DNA of 56,471 nucleotides from a virus, in IMG/VR virus record IMGVR_UViG_3300027851_000033, positions 1 through 56,471 of that record. The stretch is one strand, 5' to 3'. A program made the position numbers and the translations under genes. The notes below the pieces were generated by a model. The model ran no database searches, was not told where the DNA came from, and worked only from the letters and a program-made list of their open reading frames with translations. Shown here piece after piece: positions 41,857 through 49,078 of the stretch. Positions within the stretch are counted from its first letter, which is position 1, and each line of letters starts with the position of its first letter.

Positions 41857-42646
41857 TTCTACCTCCTCCTGTCAAAACTTCAAGAACCTTCCGCCTGCCT
41901 TCGTCACGAGAATTTGCTGCTGGCGAAGCTCTCGCCCCACCACCACCATACTGACCGGCTCGACCAAACTCCACCGCCTTGTCGCACCACGTTCGCCACG
42001 CGGCTTGCCAATCCTTCATCGTCGTGCCTTTGGCCTGGTGCCAGTTTCGGAACGAGGCAAGCTCGGTTTCCAGCGATAGCCTCCGGGTGACGGCATAAGC
42101 GATGCCGGTTTCGGCAGGGGAGAAATCTTCCGGCAAAGCCGTGGGCCTTTTCTGGCGAGACGGCTTTGCCGACTCAATCGCCTCCAGCGGAGATCCTCCC
42201 CCTGCACCCCCTCCTATCTCAACTACAGAGTGTTTACTCTTATCTGTATCTGTATCTGTATCTGTATCTGTATCTGTATGGTTCAACGTTCGTTCAACGT
42301 TCGTTGCTTTTACCTCGGCACGCCTTGCCGCAGAAGCCTTCCCAGCCACACTCGCTTTCCCGGATTTTGAATTTACAGCAAGCAAATCGCGCTCAATTCG
42401 TTCATGCCTCCACTCGTCGCCATCGATTTCAAAGAATTCTGCGAGCACTGGTTTGGCAGTTGCCCACTCTTCGTTTGTCATGCGTGCAACGTTCGTTAAA
42501 CGTTCGTTGGAATTGTTCAGCGGCTTCCCGCGCTGCCAGTAGTTGAAAATCAGCAACAGATATGCGCCATGCTGTGCGGCGGTCAGGTGCGCGGTGTCAG
42601 CAAGGTACTCGGCCACATAGAGTTGCATGTAAGGAAGGGCGGCCAT
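41801..42646 (-). CDS. YdaU/DUF1376 replication initiator-like protein
   Basis: 281 residues from MAALPYMQLYVAEYLADTAH, whose ATG shares a base with the stop of a 22-residue ORF. The N-terminal ADTAHLTAAQHGAYLLLIFNYW is the DUF1376 winged-helix domain used by phage O-like initiators. A linker with (TD)n repeats (HTDTDTDTDTDTDKSK) and a C-terminal helical part (WQAAWRTWCDKAVEFGR) follow. The linker is coded by a hexanucleotide repeat. Acts at the phage replication origin by inference. Confidence 0.8.
   Translation of the reverse strand: MAALPYMQLYVAEYLADTAHLTAAQHGAYLLLIFNYWQRGKPLNNSNERLTNVARMTNEEWATAKPVLAEFFEIDGDEWRHERIERDLLAVNSKSGKASVAGKASAARRAEVKATNVERTLNHTDTDTDTDTDTDKSKHSVVEIGGGAGGGSPLEAIESAKPSRQKRPTALPEDFSPAETGIAYAVTRRLSLETELASFRNWHQAKGTTMKDWQAAWRTWCDKAVEFGRAGQYGGGGARASPAANSRDEGRRKVLEVLTGGGRNEQRSERDITGEAVRITG
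42241..42279 (-). repeat. Hexanucleotide tandem repeat (TATCTG x 6.5)
   Basis: Six perfect TATCTG units plus TAT on the plus strand, giving Thr-Asp repeats in the initiator linker. Unit length is a multiple of three, so changes alter linker length without frameshift. Confidence 0.9.
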
Positions 42647-42714
42647 TACTCGCGCCTCCAATGCGACCACCCGGTGAGCATGTCATGCCACAACCTGAGC
42701 CATTGGTTAGCCAT
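42646..42714 (-). CDS. 22-residue coupling ORF
   Basis: Encodes MANQWLRLWHDMLTGWSHWR plus two residues. Its ATG overlaps the upstream stop and its TAA overlaps the next ATG (TAATG). NQWLRLWHD resembles the N-terminus of a phage replication-protein family, so it may be a relic or a translational coupler. Confidence 0.4.
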   Translation of the reverse strand: MANQWLRLWHDMLTGWSHWRRE

Positions 42715-43027
42715 TCTTTGAAATCCTCATATCCACCCCGAAAATATCCCCCTGCACATCACGCAAGCGCACGGCCTCGACATGCTTGTTTGTTATGGGA
42801 CATCGCAGCATGCCGACAACCTCAAGCTGCTGCATTTCCAGTAATTCATTCACCCGGCCAGCAACGCAGGATGTTTCGAGACCAGTCAGTTTCGATAGCT
42901 CCCGCCGCGAATAGAGACGGCCTGGGCGCATCTTGTGGAGGATCAGTAGTTGCTTGGGTGCAATTTGTCCAAACATTTGCATGGCATGGTATTGGTGGAT
43001 GCTCGTGGCGGAAACAGCTGTTTTCAT
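42707..43027 (-). CDS. Winged-helix DNA-binding protein (putative)
   Basis: 106 residues. APKQLLILHKMRPGRLYSRRELSKLTGLETSCVAGRVNEL has the layout of a winged helix-turn-helix, followed by a wing (LEVVGMLRCPITNKHVEAVR). AAGGATACAAA precedes the ATG. It sits at the head of the replication genes, so it may be a replication or transcription factor. Confidence 0.7.
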   Translation of the reverse strand: MKTAVSATSIHQYHAMQMFGQIAPKQLLILHKMRPGRLYSRRELSKLTGLETSCVAGRVNELLEMQQLEVVGMLRCPITNKHVEAVRLRDVQGDIFGVDMRISKNG

Positions 43028-43365
43028 TTTGTATCCTTAATAACCGCCCTATACCTGAGATACTGGCGGTTCTTCATCGAACTGAAAGCCTGCACCAGGC
43101 CATTTGCCTGCAAATACCTCATGCCCCACGCAATCGCACCGCGTGATCTGCCGGTGATCTGCATTAACTGCCAGTGCTCCAGACAGCTTGGGTGTGCTGC
43201 TTTGAGTGCATGCAGAACTTTTTCTGTTGCGGATCCTGTGCGGATACCTTTTGGGAACGGATTGGGTGGCCATGGCCGGTTCATCTGAGCAACTGCTGGC
43301 GAACGTACTGAAAGCGACTCCACTTGCTCTACAAGGGAAGGCAATTTCCGGCCATGGGCGGGCAT
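43024..43365 (-). CDS. Helix-turn-helix phage protein
   Basis: 113 residues from MPAHGRKLPSLVEQ, 2 bases after the preceding stop. The C-terminal half EKVLHALKAAHPSCLEHWQL, MQITGRSRGAIAWGMRYLQ and ANGLVQAFSSMKNRQYLRYR is a winged-helix fold. It overlaps the next gene by 4 bases. Probably an early regulator or replication accessory; function unknown. Confidence 0.6.
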   Translation of the reverse strand: MPAHGRKLPSLVEQVESLSVRSPAVAQMNRPWPPNPFPKGIRTGSATEKVLHALKAAHPSCLEHWQLMQITGRSRGAIAWGMRYLQANGLVQAFSSMKNRQYLRYRAVIKDTK

Positions 43366-43367
43366 TG

Positions 43368-43622
43368 TCAGGGGTTCCCAGTACATTCATCGGACATTCC
43401 CGACACCAATTGCAAGCGTCTTTCGTATAACCTGCGAACAGAATCAATTCCATGGGCACGAATCATGAGCAATTCCCTTACAAACTCACCCAAGCCAAGG
43501 CCGCACTCTCTTGCCTGCCGATCAAGCTCATCCCTTGTGTCTTCACTGACACGCACCTCCACCTTTGCCGACAGCTTTCCAAGGGGCGACGAACTACCGC
43601 TTCTTGCCAGATGTGTGGTCAT
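43368..43622 (-). CDS. Ribbon-helix-helix-like DNA-binding protein
   Basis: 84 residues from MTTHLARSGSSSPL. The core AKVEVRVSEDTRDELDRQAR and ECGLGLGEFVRELLMIRAHG is a strand-helix-helix of the ribbon-helix-helix type, as in Arc/MetJ-like repressors. Its ATG is separated by a single base from the start of the opposite-strand lipoprotein gene, so any promoter must lie inside the lipoprotein gene or further up at the Cro promoter. Confidence 0.7.
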   Translation of the reverse strand: MTTHLARSGSSSPLGKLSAKVEVRVSEDTRDELDRQARECGLGLGEFVRELLMIRAHGIDSVRRLYERRLQLVSGMSDECTGNP

Positions 43623-43623
43623 A

Positions 43624-43938
43624 ATGAGGTCACTTTCCGTAATAGGTTTGGTTGGAGTCTTGGTGGGAATGCTGACGGCCTGTGGAAAAACGTCTGCGGA
43701 AATTTGCGAGGAAAAGAACGCAAAACTCGATAGCTTGATGCGCGAAGCCCAAGCGAACATCCTTCGCCAGCGCGGTGAATGCCAAGCAATAGCGCATGAA
43801 CTTCAAGATCAGAAAATGACCGAATCTTGCGTTGATACGCTGCGTTTCGTTGTTGACGCCGCACAATCCACGAGAGAAATCGTTGCCAAACGAAGGGAGG
43901 AAAACGATATGGTGAAATGCGGTGAGATGGCACATTAA
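43624..43938 (+). CDS. Putative prophage lipoprotein
   Basis: 104 residues. Residues 1-20 are a lipoprotein signal peptide (RSLSVIGLVGVLVGMLTAC) with an LTAC lipobox. The mature part is helical, with Cys residues (EICEEK, GECQAI, ESCVDTL, MVKCGEM) that could form disulfides. It lies on the opposite strand inside the leftward early region and overlaps the cro stop. A surface lipoprotein expressed from a lysogen would fit superinfection exclusion or host-fitness roles; this is inference. No Shine-Dalgarno seen. Confidence 0.6.
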   Translation: MRSLSVIGLVGVLVGMLTACGKTSAEICEEKNAKLDSLMREAQANILRQRGECQAIAHELQDQKMTESCVDTLRFVVDAAQSTREIVAKRREENDMVKCGEMAH

Positions 43939-44162
43939 GCACTCTTCACCCCGTCACCTTTACCGGGTCGCCCTCGCCGATTTTTTTTGTGAGACAAATT
44001 GTGAGACAAAAATAGTTCTGGAAATTCGACCTTGACCCGATATGGGATACCGCGTGTTATCCAGTTATGCACACGCTGGACACCACCGTGCTTTGTGTAC
44101 CCGAGCCGTTTGGCTAATTGGGCCGGGCCACCTAATGATTCAATTTTTTCTTTGTCTTCCAT
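43935..44162 (-). CDS. cro: Cro-like repressor
   Basis: 75 residues. The helix-turn-helix SLGGPAQLAKRLGYTKHGGV, then QRVHNWITRGIPYRVKVEF, is of the YdaS/Cro kind. It is divergent from the CI-like gene. The ATG lies only 7 bases after the -10 box, so its mRNA is probably leaderless. It would repress the CI promoter and tune early transcription. Confidence 0.75.
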   Translation of the reverse strand: MEDKEKIESLGGPAQLAKRLGYTKHGGVQRVHNWITRGIPYRVKVEFPELFLSHNLSHKKNRRGRPGKGDGVKSA

Positions 44163-44169
44163 AAATCAT

Positions 44170-44198
44170 ATTAAACGTCATGTTTAAGAAAATGTCAA
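44170..44198 (-). promoter_or_regulatory. Leftward early promoter overlapping two operators
   Basis: Minus strand TTGACA (44193-44198), 17-base spacer, TTTAAT (44170-44175). Operator 1 (44171-44187) is TTAAACGTCATGTTTAA, a perfect 6-5-6 palindrome. Operator 2 (44195-44211) is the degenerate TCAAACATTACGTGTAA. Both elements lie in or next to operators. Confidence 0.8.
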
Positions 44199-44245
44199 AC
44201 ATTACGTGTAACCCCAGTTTATTAAGTTATGGCAGTCTTGACTCC

Positions 44246-44911
44246 ATGCACGAATCAATGAAAAGGCTGTATCAAGCCGCGCTGGAAATTAAGCAGGTCA
44301 TTGGCCAGACAGAGGCGGCCAAGATGCTCGGTCAATCACCTCAAACGCTTAATAACTGGGAAACCAGGGGAATATCAAAAGCCGGGGCGATCAATGCCCA
44401 AACAATTATTGGATGTGATGCAGTATGGATAATGAGTGGCGCAGGCAGTATGGTAGCCGCAGGCGGAAAACAAAGCTCCAATACAAGTGCTAGCGAAAAG
44501 ACTTATAGTTCTGTACCGCTCATTTCATGGGTTCAGGCAGGGGAATGGTCGGATATTATTGATAGCTTTTCCCCTGGTGATGCGGAAGAATGGTTCCCCT
44601 GCCCCGTTAGTCACGGGCCGCGTACTTTTGTCTTGACGGTTCGAGGCGAATCCATGAACAACCCTCACGGACAGCCCTCTTTCAGTGCAGGCGACTTAAT
44701 CTTTATTGATCCTGACCGGCAATGGGAAAATGGCTCTTTGGTCGTCGTGAGGCTGGATGATGAAAAAGAAGCCACCTTTAAAAAACTGATTGTGGAAGGG
44801 AATCGCAAGTTTTTGCGCCCGCTCAATCCCGCATGGCCGGATCAGGTGATTGAAATTAATGGGAATGCTACTATTTGCGGCGTTGCGATTTTCAAGGGTG
44901 GAAAGCTTTAA
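44246..44911 (+). CDS. CI-like phage repressor (S24 peptidase family)
   Basis: 221 residues. Start at ATG 44246 is preferred because in-frame upstream ATGs (44180, 44192) lie within the operators. N-terminal HTH: QVIGQTEAAKMLGQSPQTLN NW. The C-terminal S24 domain has an Ala-Gly cleavage site (WVQAGEWSD), catalytic Ser in VRGESMNNPHG and Lys in EATFKKLIV. Such proteins hold lysogeny and self-cleave with RecA after DNA damage. No strong Shine-Dalgarno; the mRNA may be leaderless. Downstream follows the YHYH gene before a terminator. Confidence 0.9.
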   Translation: MHESMKRLYQAALEIKQVIGQTEAAKMLGQSPQTLNNWETRGISKAGAINAQTIIGCDAVWIMSGAGSMVAAGGKQSSNTSASEKTYSSVPLISWVQAGEWSDIIDSFSPGDAEEWFPCPVSHGPRTFVLTVRGESMNNPHGQPSFSAGDLIFIDPDRQWENGSLVVVRLDDEKEATFKKLIVEGNRKFLRPLNPAWPDQVIEINGNATICGVAIFKGGKL

Positions 44912-44956
44912 GCGCAACGGCATCGCTCATGCCGTATTTTTTGTAGGAGGAGTCGC

Positions 44957-45082
44957 ATGAAGAAGTTCTTTGTAATATTGGCAACAATTGCTTTATCAGC
45001 AACAGCCTTCGCCCATTCTGGCGGAACCGATAGTTATGGGTGTCACCACGACCACAAGAATGGGGGATACCATTGTCACTAA
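44957..45082 (+). CDS. Small secreted YHYH-type His/Cys protein
   Basis: 41 residues, too short for most callers. AGGAGG lies 6 bases before the ATG. MKKFFVILATIALSATAFA is a Sec signal peptide (AFA|H). The mature 22 residues HSGGTDSYGCHHDHKNGGYH CH follow the YHYH-type pattern GGTDxxGCHxDxKxGxYHCH, with two Cys and many His that could bind metal. It lies between CI and a terminator, so it should be expressed in the lysogen as a conversion gene. Confidence 0.75.
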   Translation: MKKFFVILATIALSATAFAHSGGTDSYGCHHDHKNGGYHCH

Positions 45083-45112
45083 TCTGATGTAACAGAAAAA
45101 AATCCATACCCC

Positions 45113-45136
45113 AACCCGCTACGGCGGGTTTTTTTT
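45113..45136 (+). terminator. Rho-independent terminator
   Basis: AACCCGC, TACG loop, GCGGGTT, then a T run. Ends the repressor-YHYH transcript before the rightward promoter. Confidence 0.9.
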
Positions 45137-45174
45137 CGTCCTGATTTTAAAGCAGATGAACATTTTTAAAATAA

Positions 45175-45216
45175 TTAAACAAAATGTTTGACATTTTTAT
45201 AAACATAGTGTTTAAT
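45175..45216 (+). promoter_or_regulatory. Rightward early promoter with two operators
   Basis: TTGACA (45188-45193), 17-base spacer, TTTAAT (45211-45216). Operator 3 (45175-45191) is TTAAACAAAATGTTTGA and operator 4 (45199-45215) is ATAAACATAGTGTTTAA. They cover the -35 and -10 boxes. The module differs from the leftward one at about five of 32 bases. It drives the recombination operon. Confidence 0.85.
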
Positions 45217-45245
45217 GCACTCACACCACAAACAAGGAGAGCGAG

Positions 45246-45299
45246 ATGAACAGCACAATAGAAATCGACCCTATTGCCAACATACAGGAGACTGCGTGA
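45246..45299 (+). CDS. 17-residue leader ORF
   Basis: Encodes MNSTIEIDPIANIQETA after AAGGAG. Its TGA overlaps the next ATG. It may couple translation; function unknown. Confidence 0.45.
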   Translation: MNSTIEIDPIANIQETA

Positions 45300-45469
45300 T
45301 GGGCACATATACACCACCCGCACCAAGGCCGATAGGCGATTGGCAGCAGAGAAACTCTGATTTTAATTGCCGCTGCACCCGGTGTGAAGAAGCGCGACGG
45401 GATGAACAAAAGCAAGCGGTTGTCCGAGCAATTGCCTTGTTCAAAAAGGAGCCGCTATGTTTGATCTAA
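45299..45469 (+). CDS. Small Cys-containing early protein
   Basis: 56 residues (MGTYTPPAPRPIGDWQQRNS). The motif NCRCTRCEEARRDEQK suggests a small zinc-binding knuckle. AGGAG 9 bases upstream. Overlaps the following gene by 13 bases. Function unknown. Confidence 0.6.
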   Translation: MGTYTPPAPRPIGDWQQRNSDFNCRCTRCEEARRDEQKQAVVRAIALFKKEPLCLI

Positions 45470-45768
45470 TTGATCAGCCAGTTAATGAGCCTGAATTATC
45501 CCCAGTCGAGCAAGCCGCCGTTGATAAATTTGCAAGGCTGAAAGATCAAAGAATCGAAGAAGTCGTTATGGATCGAATGCTTGATCCTGAGTATGTGGTT
45601 GATGCAATCCTGACTTGCCTGCAGGATAACGTGTCAACGCAAAAGCACTTTGCGGATTTAATCATGGGCCATGGCGATAAATTAATCAACATCGCTAATC
45701 TGCGGTTGGATGTCATGGAATGGATACGCTCTCAGGCAAAAAAAGAGGCTGAATGGGGATGTCTATGA
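45457..45768 (+). CDS. Hypothetical early phage protein
   Basis: 103 residues, acidic and helical (FARLKDQRIEEVVMDRMLDP, EWIRSQAKKEAEWGCL). AAGGAG precedes the ATG. No family recognised. It is the first mid-sized gene of the recombination operon. Confidence 0.6.
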   Translation: MFDLIDQPVNEPELSPVEQAAVDKFARLKDQRIEEVVMDRMLDPEYVVDAILTCLQDNVSTQKHFADLIMGHGDKLINIANLRLDVMEWIRSQAKKEAEWGCL

Positions 45769-45839
45769 AGCTGACTGACCGAGATGTGTTTTTTATCGTA
45801 GTGATCGGCTATGCCGTATCTATTGTTTTTGGGATTTAG
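45765..45839 (+). CDS. 24-residue membrane peptide
   Basis: MKLTDRDVFFIVVIGYAVSI followed by VFGI: a short charged start and one hydrophobic helix. It overlaps the upstream gene by 4 bases and lies 11 bases before recT. Function unknown. Confidence 0.45.
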   Translation: MKLTDRDVFFIVVIGYAVSIVFGI

Positions 45840-45850
45840 GAGAAATAAAA

Positions 45851-46822
45851 ATGAATGCACCAGCAACTCAAAATCCCATAGCCGCTTTTAGCGGGTTTAT
45901 GGACAAACTAAAACCGCAACTCGCCTTGGCGCTGCCCAAGCACATGACGGCTGACCGTATGGCCAGGCTTGCGCTAACTGCATTCAGTTCTAGCGCACAA
46001 ATGCAGGAATGCTCACCCAGGAGCATTGCTGCGGCAATAATGACAGCCGGGCAGCTTGGGCTTGAGCCGGGGGTTAACGGGGCAGGCTACTTGATCCCCT
46101 ATAAAGGCACCTGCACATTTGTGCCTGGCTGGAAAGGATTGGTTGACCTTGTCTCTCGCTCTGGACGCGGAACGGTTTATACCGGCGTGATTTTTAGAGA
46201 TCAGCAATACACCTTTACCGACGGTGCCAAACGCGACCTAATCATCCACAACGAGACTGATCTTGATGCGCCAGAAGACATGACCCATGCCTACGCGATT
46301 GGTTGGGTACGCGATGCCACCATGCCCATCATTGAATTGTGGAGCGTCGAGAAAATCCGCAAGCACCGAGACAAATACAACAAGGTGGGCAGCAAGCACT
46401 ACAGTTTCCGAGACTGGGAAATGTATTGCCGCAAGGTGCCTCTGCTACAGGTACTCAAGTACATGCCCGCATCCATTGAGATGGCCAATGCCATAGACAT
46501 TAGCAACGCGGCAGAGGCCGGTCGCGGAGCAACGATTGAAAACGGCATCGTCATTGATCCAGATACCGGCGCACCAGAAGAGCCTCAGTTCTACCCGCAA
46601 GAAGATTTTGACAAATCGCTGCCCAACTGGGAAAAGCTGATCCTTAATGGAAATAAAACGCCTGAGCAAATAATCATGGTCGCCAGCTCGAAAGCGCCGC
46701 TTACAAAAGAGCAGAAGGCAGTGATCATGGCCGTCAAGCCTTCGGCAACGGGCGAAATGAGCGAAGAAGAGATTGCCGAAGCGCGTGCCAGAGAACTTGC
46801 TGAATCTAAAAATGGAGCCTGA
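45851..46822 (+). CDS. recT: RecT single-strand annealing protein
   Basis: 323 residues. Conserved RecT features: SFSAQ-like CSPRSIAAAIMTAGQLGLEP, VNGAGYLIPYKGTCTFVPGW KGL, and YSFRDWEMYCRKVPLLQVLK YMP. RecT anneals complementary strands made by a partner exonuclease, here encoded 1 base downstream. AGGAGAAATAAAA leads the ATG. Acidic, Glu-rich C-terminus. Confidence 0.93.
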   Translation: MNAPATQNPIAAFSGFMDKLKPQLALALPKHMTADRMARLALTAFSSSAQMQECSPRSIAAAIMTAGQLGLEPGVNGAGYLIPYKGTCTFVPGWKGLVDLVSRSGRGTVYTGVIFRDQQYTFTDGAKRDLIIHNETDLDAPEDMTHAYAIGWVRDATMPIIELWSVEKIRKHRDKYNKVGSKHYSFRDWEMYCRKVPLLQVLKYMPASIEMANAIDISNAAEAGRGATIENGIVIDPDTGAPEEPQFYPQEDFDKSLPNWEKLILNGNKTPEQIIMVASSKAPLTKEQKAVIMAVKPSATGEMSEEEIAEARARELAESKNGA

Positions 46823-46823
46823 T

Positions 46824-48422
46824 ATGACCTATCAACAACACGACCTAAAGCAAGGCACATTGGATTGGGCGGCCTTTCGAGCTACCCACTTCGGCGCATC
46901 AGAAGCCGCCGCCATGCTAGGACTATCGCCTTACGCGACGCGCAATGATCTTCTCAAACTTAAGTCGACTGGCCTTGCGCCAGAAGTCGATGCAGCCACG
47001 CAGCGCATCTTTGATCGCGGGCATGAAACGGAAATCGGCGGGCGCTCTATGGCAGAGGACTTGATTGATGACGACCTCTACCCGGTCGTCGTTTCCTCCG
47101 GGAGACTATCGGCATCCTGTGACGGATTGACTATGGATGAATCTATCGCATTCGAGCATAAGCAGTGGTCTGTAAAGCTCGCCGACAGCCTGCGTGCTGG
47201 CATTCTCCCGGAACACCACCAGCCACAAGCTCAGCAGGTGATGATGCTCACCAGAGCGCCTCGCTTGCTGTTCATGTGTTCTGACGGCACGCCGGAAAAC
47301 TGCGTGCACTTGTGGGTAGATAGCGATCCAGAATGGCACGATCGCTTGCGCAACGGGTGGCAACAATTCGGCGAAGACTTAGCCAACTACCAACATATTG
47401 AGCATGCGCCCGCTATTGTGGTCGCTCCGATTGATGACCTGCCCGCCCTCACAGTCGAGCTTGTCGGCCAAGTCACTAGCAGCAATCTTGCTTTGTTCAA
47501 GTCGGCAGCACTTGCCAGAATCGAGAGCATTAACACCGATCTGCAAACCGATGAAGATTTTGCAGTCGCCAAAAAAACTGTCAAGTTCCTCGATGACGGC
47601 GAAAAACGGTTAGTACTTGTCAAGCAGCAGGCACTGAGCCAGACCGCCAGCATCGACGAACTATTCCGCACAATGGACGCTTTGCGCGAGGAAATGAAAG
47701 CCAAGCGCATCACGCTGGACAAGCTAGTGACAGCGCGCGAAGCATCCATCAAGATCGAGATCATGCAAGCAGGTAAAGATGCGCTGGCAGTCCATATCGC
47801 CACACTGAACAAGCGGCTGGCGACAGTTCAAATGCCACCGATCGTTGCCGATTTTGCCACCGCCATCAAGGGCAAACGCAATCTCGAATCCATGCGCGGC
47901 GCAGTTGATGACTTGGTGGCGGCAAAGAAAATCGAATCAAATGCTATTGCAGACAAGATACAGATCAACTTGGCAACACTGGATGAAGCCAAAGAATATG
48001 GGTTCCTTTTCAGCGACCGCGCCACACTGGTGGCGAAGGAAGCCGACGATCTTGCGCTCGTCATCAGGTCGCGCATCGCAGACCATAAATCTGCCGAAGA
48101 AAAACGACTAGCCGAAGAACGCGAAAAGATGCGCAAGGAAGAAGAGGCCAAGGCGGAGGCCAAGATCAAGGCAGAACAAGCCGAATCACAGCGAAAGGCA
48201 GCAGCCGAAGCCGCCGCAAAGATCGAAGCCGACCGCAAAGAGTTCGCAGCACCGCCGAAGCAACCTGAAAATGTAACGAAGCGGTCAGAGACTCAAAAAG
48301 TCACGAGAGACCAACTTCTAACTTACCTGGAAAACATTGTGCGCGAGCTAACAACCAATGAGTTGGGCGAGCTAATTGCTCATGCAGATCACATGATTCT
48401 TAACCGAGAGGAGGACGCATGA
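46824..48422 (+). CDS. YqaJ-type exonuclease with coiled-coil C-terminus
   Basis: 532 residues; MTYQQHDLKQGTLDWAAFRA start. The N-terminal 200 residues are a YqaJ/lambda-exonuclease-like domain: GTLDWAAFRATHFGASEAAA, GHETEIGGRSMAED and SCDGLTMDESIAFEHKQW (acidic active site and QxxxQ region PQAQQVMM). The rest is long coiled coil (ESINTDLQTDEDFAVAKKTV; RLAEEREKMRKEEEAKAEAK), like a DUF1351-type helical region. It makes the single strands RecT anneals. A fusion of the two parts is common in phages. Confidence 0.85.
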   Translation: MTYQQHDLKQGTLDWAAFRATHFGASEAAAMLGLSPYATRNDLLKLKSTGLAPEVDAATQRIFDRGHETEIGGRSMAEDLIDDDLYPVVVSSGRLSASCDGLTMDESIAFEHKQWSVKLADSLRAGILPEHHQPQAQQVMMLTRAPRLLFMCSDGTPENCVHLWVDSDPEWHDRLRNGWQQFGEDLANYQHIEHAPAIVVAPIDDLPALTVELVGQVTSSNLALFKSAALARIESINTDLQTDEDFAVAKKTVKFLDDGEKRLVLVKQQALSQTASIDELFRTMDALREEMKAKRITLDKLVTAREASIKIEIMQAGKDALAVHIATLNKRLATVQMPPIVADFATAIKGKRNLESMRGAVDDLVAAKKIESNAIADKIQINLATLDEAKEYGFLFSDRATLVAKEADDLALVIRSRIADHKSAEEKRLAEEREKMRKEEEAKAEAKIKAEQAESQRKAAAEAAAKIEADRKEFAAPPKQPENVTKRSETQKVTRDQLLTYLENIVRELTTNELGELIAHADHMILNREEDA

Positions 48423-48688
48423 AAACCAAGCAACCCACCATTCCAATGCACAACGTCAAGTCAAGCCAGATTGAATCCGTCGGGCATCACGGTGACACGC
48501 TGGCCGTGAAGTTCAAATCTGGAGGCACCTATCACTATCACGGCATCACTCCCGCTCAATTCGCTGACCTGCAAAAAGCTGAGTCGGTAGGCGCTCACCT
48601 GGGCAAATTCATCAAACCACATCACAAATTTACAAAACTAGAAGACCCATCATCGAGTAGTAATAACACCCACCCAAAGGAGTATTGA
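48419..48688 (+). CDS. KTSC-domain protein
   Basis: 89 residues. MHNVKSSQIESVGHHGDTLAVKFKSGGTYHYHGI is the KTSC core (V-x-S-S-x-I, L-x-V-x-F-x-x-G-x-x-Y-x-Y). In this family the domain is implicated in RNA-related or recombination contexts, with no firm role. Good Shine-Dalgarno (GAGGAGGA). Overlaps the exonuclease stop by 4 bases. Confidence 0.85.
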   Translation: MKTKQPTIPMHNVKSSQIESVGHHGDTLAVKFKSGGTYHYHGITPAQFADLQKAESVGAHLGKFIKPHHKFTKLEDPSSSSNNTHPKEY

Positions 48689-48689
48689 A

Positions 48690-49043
48690 ATGACAAAGCC
48701 CATTAATGAAAATATCCGCGACGTTCGTATCGAGGACGAAAACGGCGACCTGTATTCAATCCTTGATATTGCCGGAGCGAAGCTGTCGGAACTCATCGCC
48801 GCCGTGGTCAACACCAACAAGGCCGGAAGTTTAACCATGAAGATCGACATCAAGCCTAGCACGGCAGGTGCCCTCGCCGTCAAAGGAGATGTGAATATCA
48901 AAAAACCCAAGGGCTTGCCACCTGAGTCGCTTTTGTGGCCAACACCAGAAGGCAACCTCATGTCCGACGATCCGCGACAGACCAAACTGGAACTCAAGCC
49001 CGTTGCCGTCGAGCCCCGCGAACTCAAGCAAGCTGCCAATTAA
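48690..49043 (+). CDS. Hypothetical recombination-operon protein
   Basis: 117 residues, alpha/beta with LTMKIDIKPSTAGALAVKGD and VNIKKPKGLPPESLLWPTPE. This pattern is common in phage proteins encoded between exonuclease and DUF2303 genes. AAGGAG precedes the ATG. Function unknown. Confidence 0.7.
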   Translation: MTKPINENIRDVRIEDENGDLYSILDIAGAKLSELIAAVVNTNKAGSLTMKIDIKPSTAGALAVKGDVNIKKPKGLPPESLLWPTPEGNLMSDDPRQTKLELKPVAVEPRELKQAAN

Positions 49044-49078
49044 GTTTCGGTCAGAGCACAAATTTTAAGGAACCAAAA

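Noticed and set aside
42241-42279. Phase-variable on/off switch
   Set aside because: The six-base unit cannot shift the reading frame.
43619-43942. Minus-strand ORFs opposite the lipoprotein gene
   Set aside because: They are rich in rare combinations of Arg, Cys and Phe without pattern, while the plus frame has a clear lipoprotein signal.
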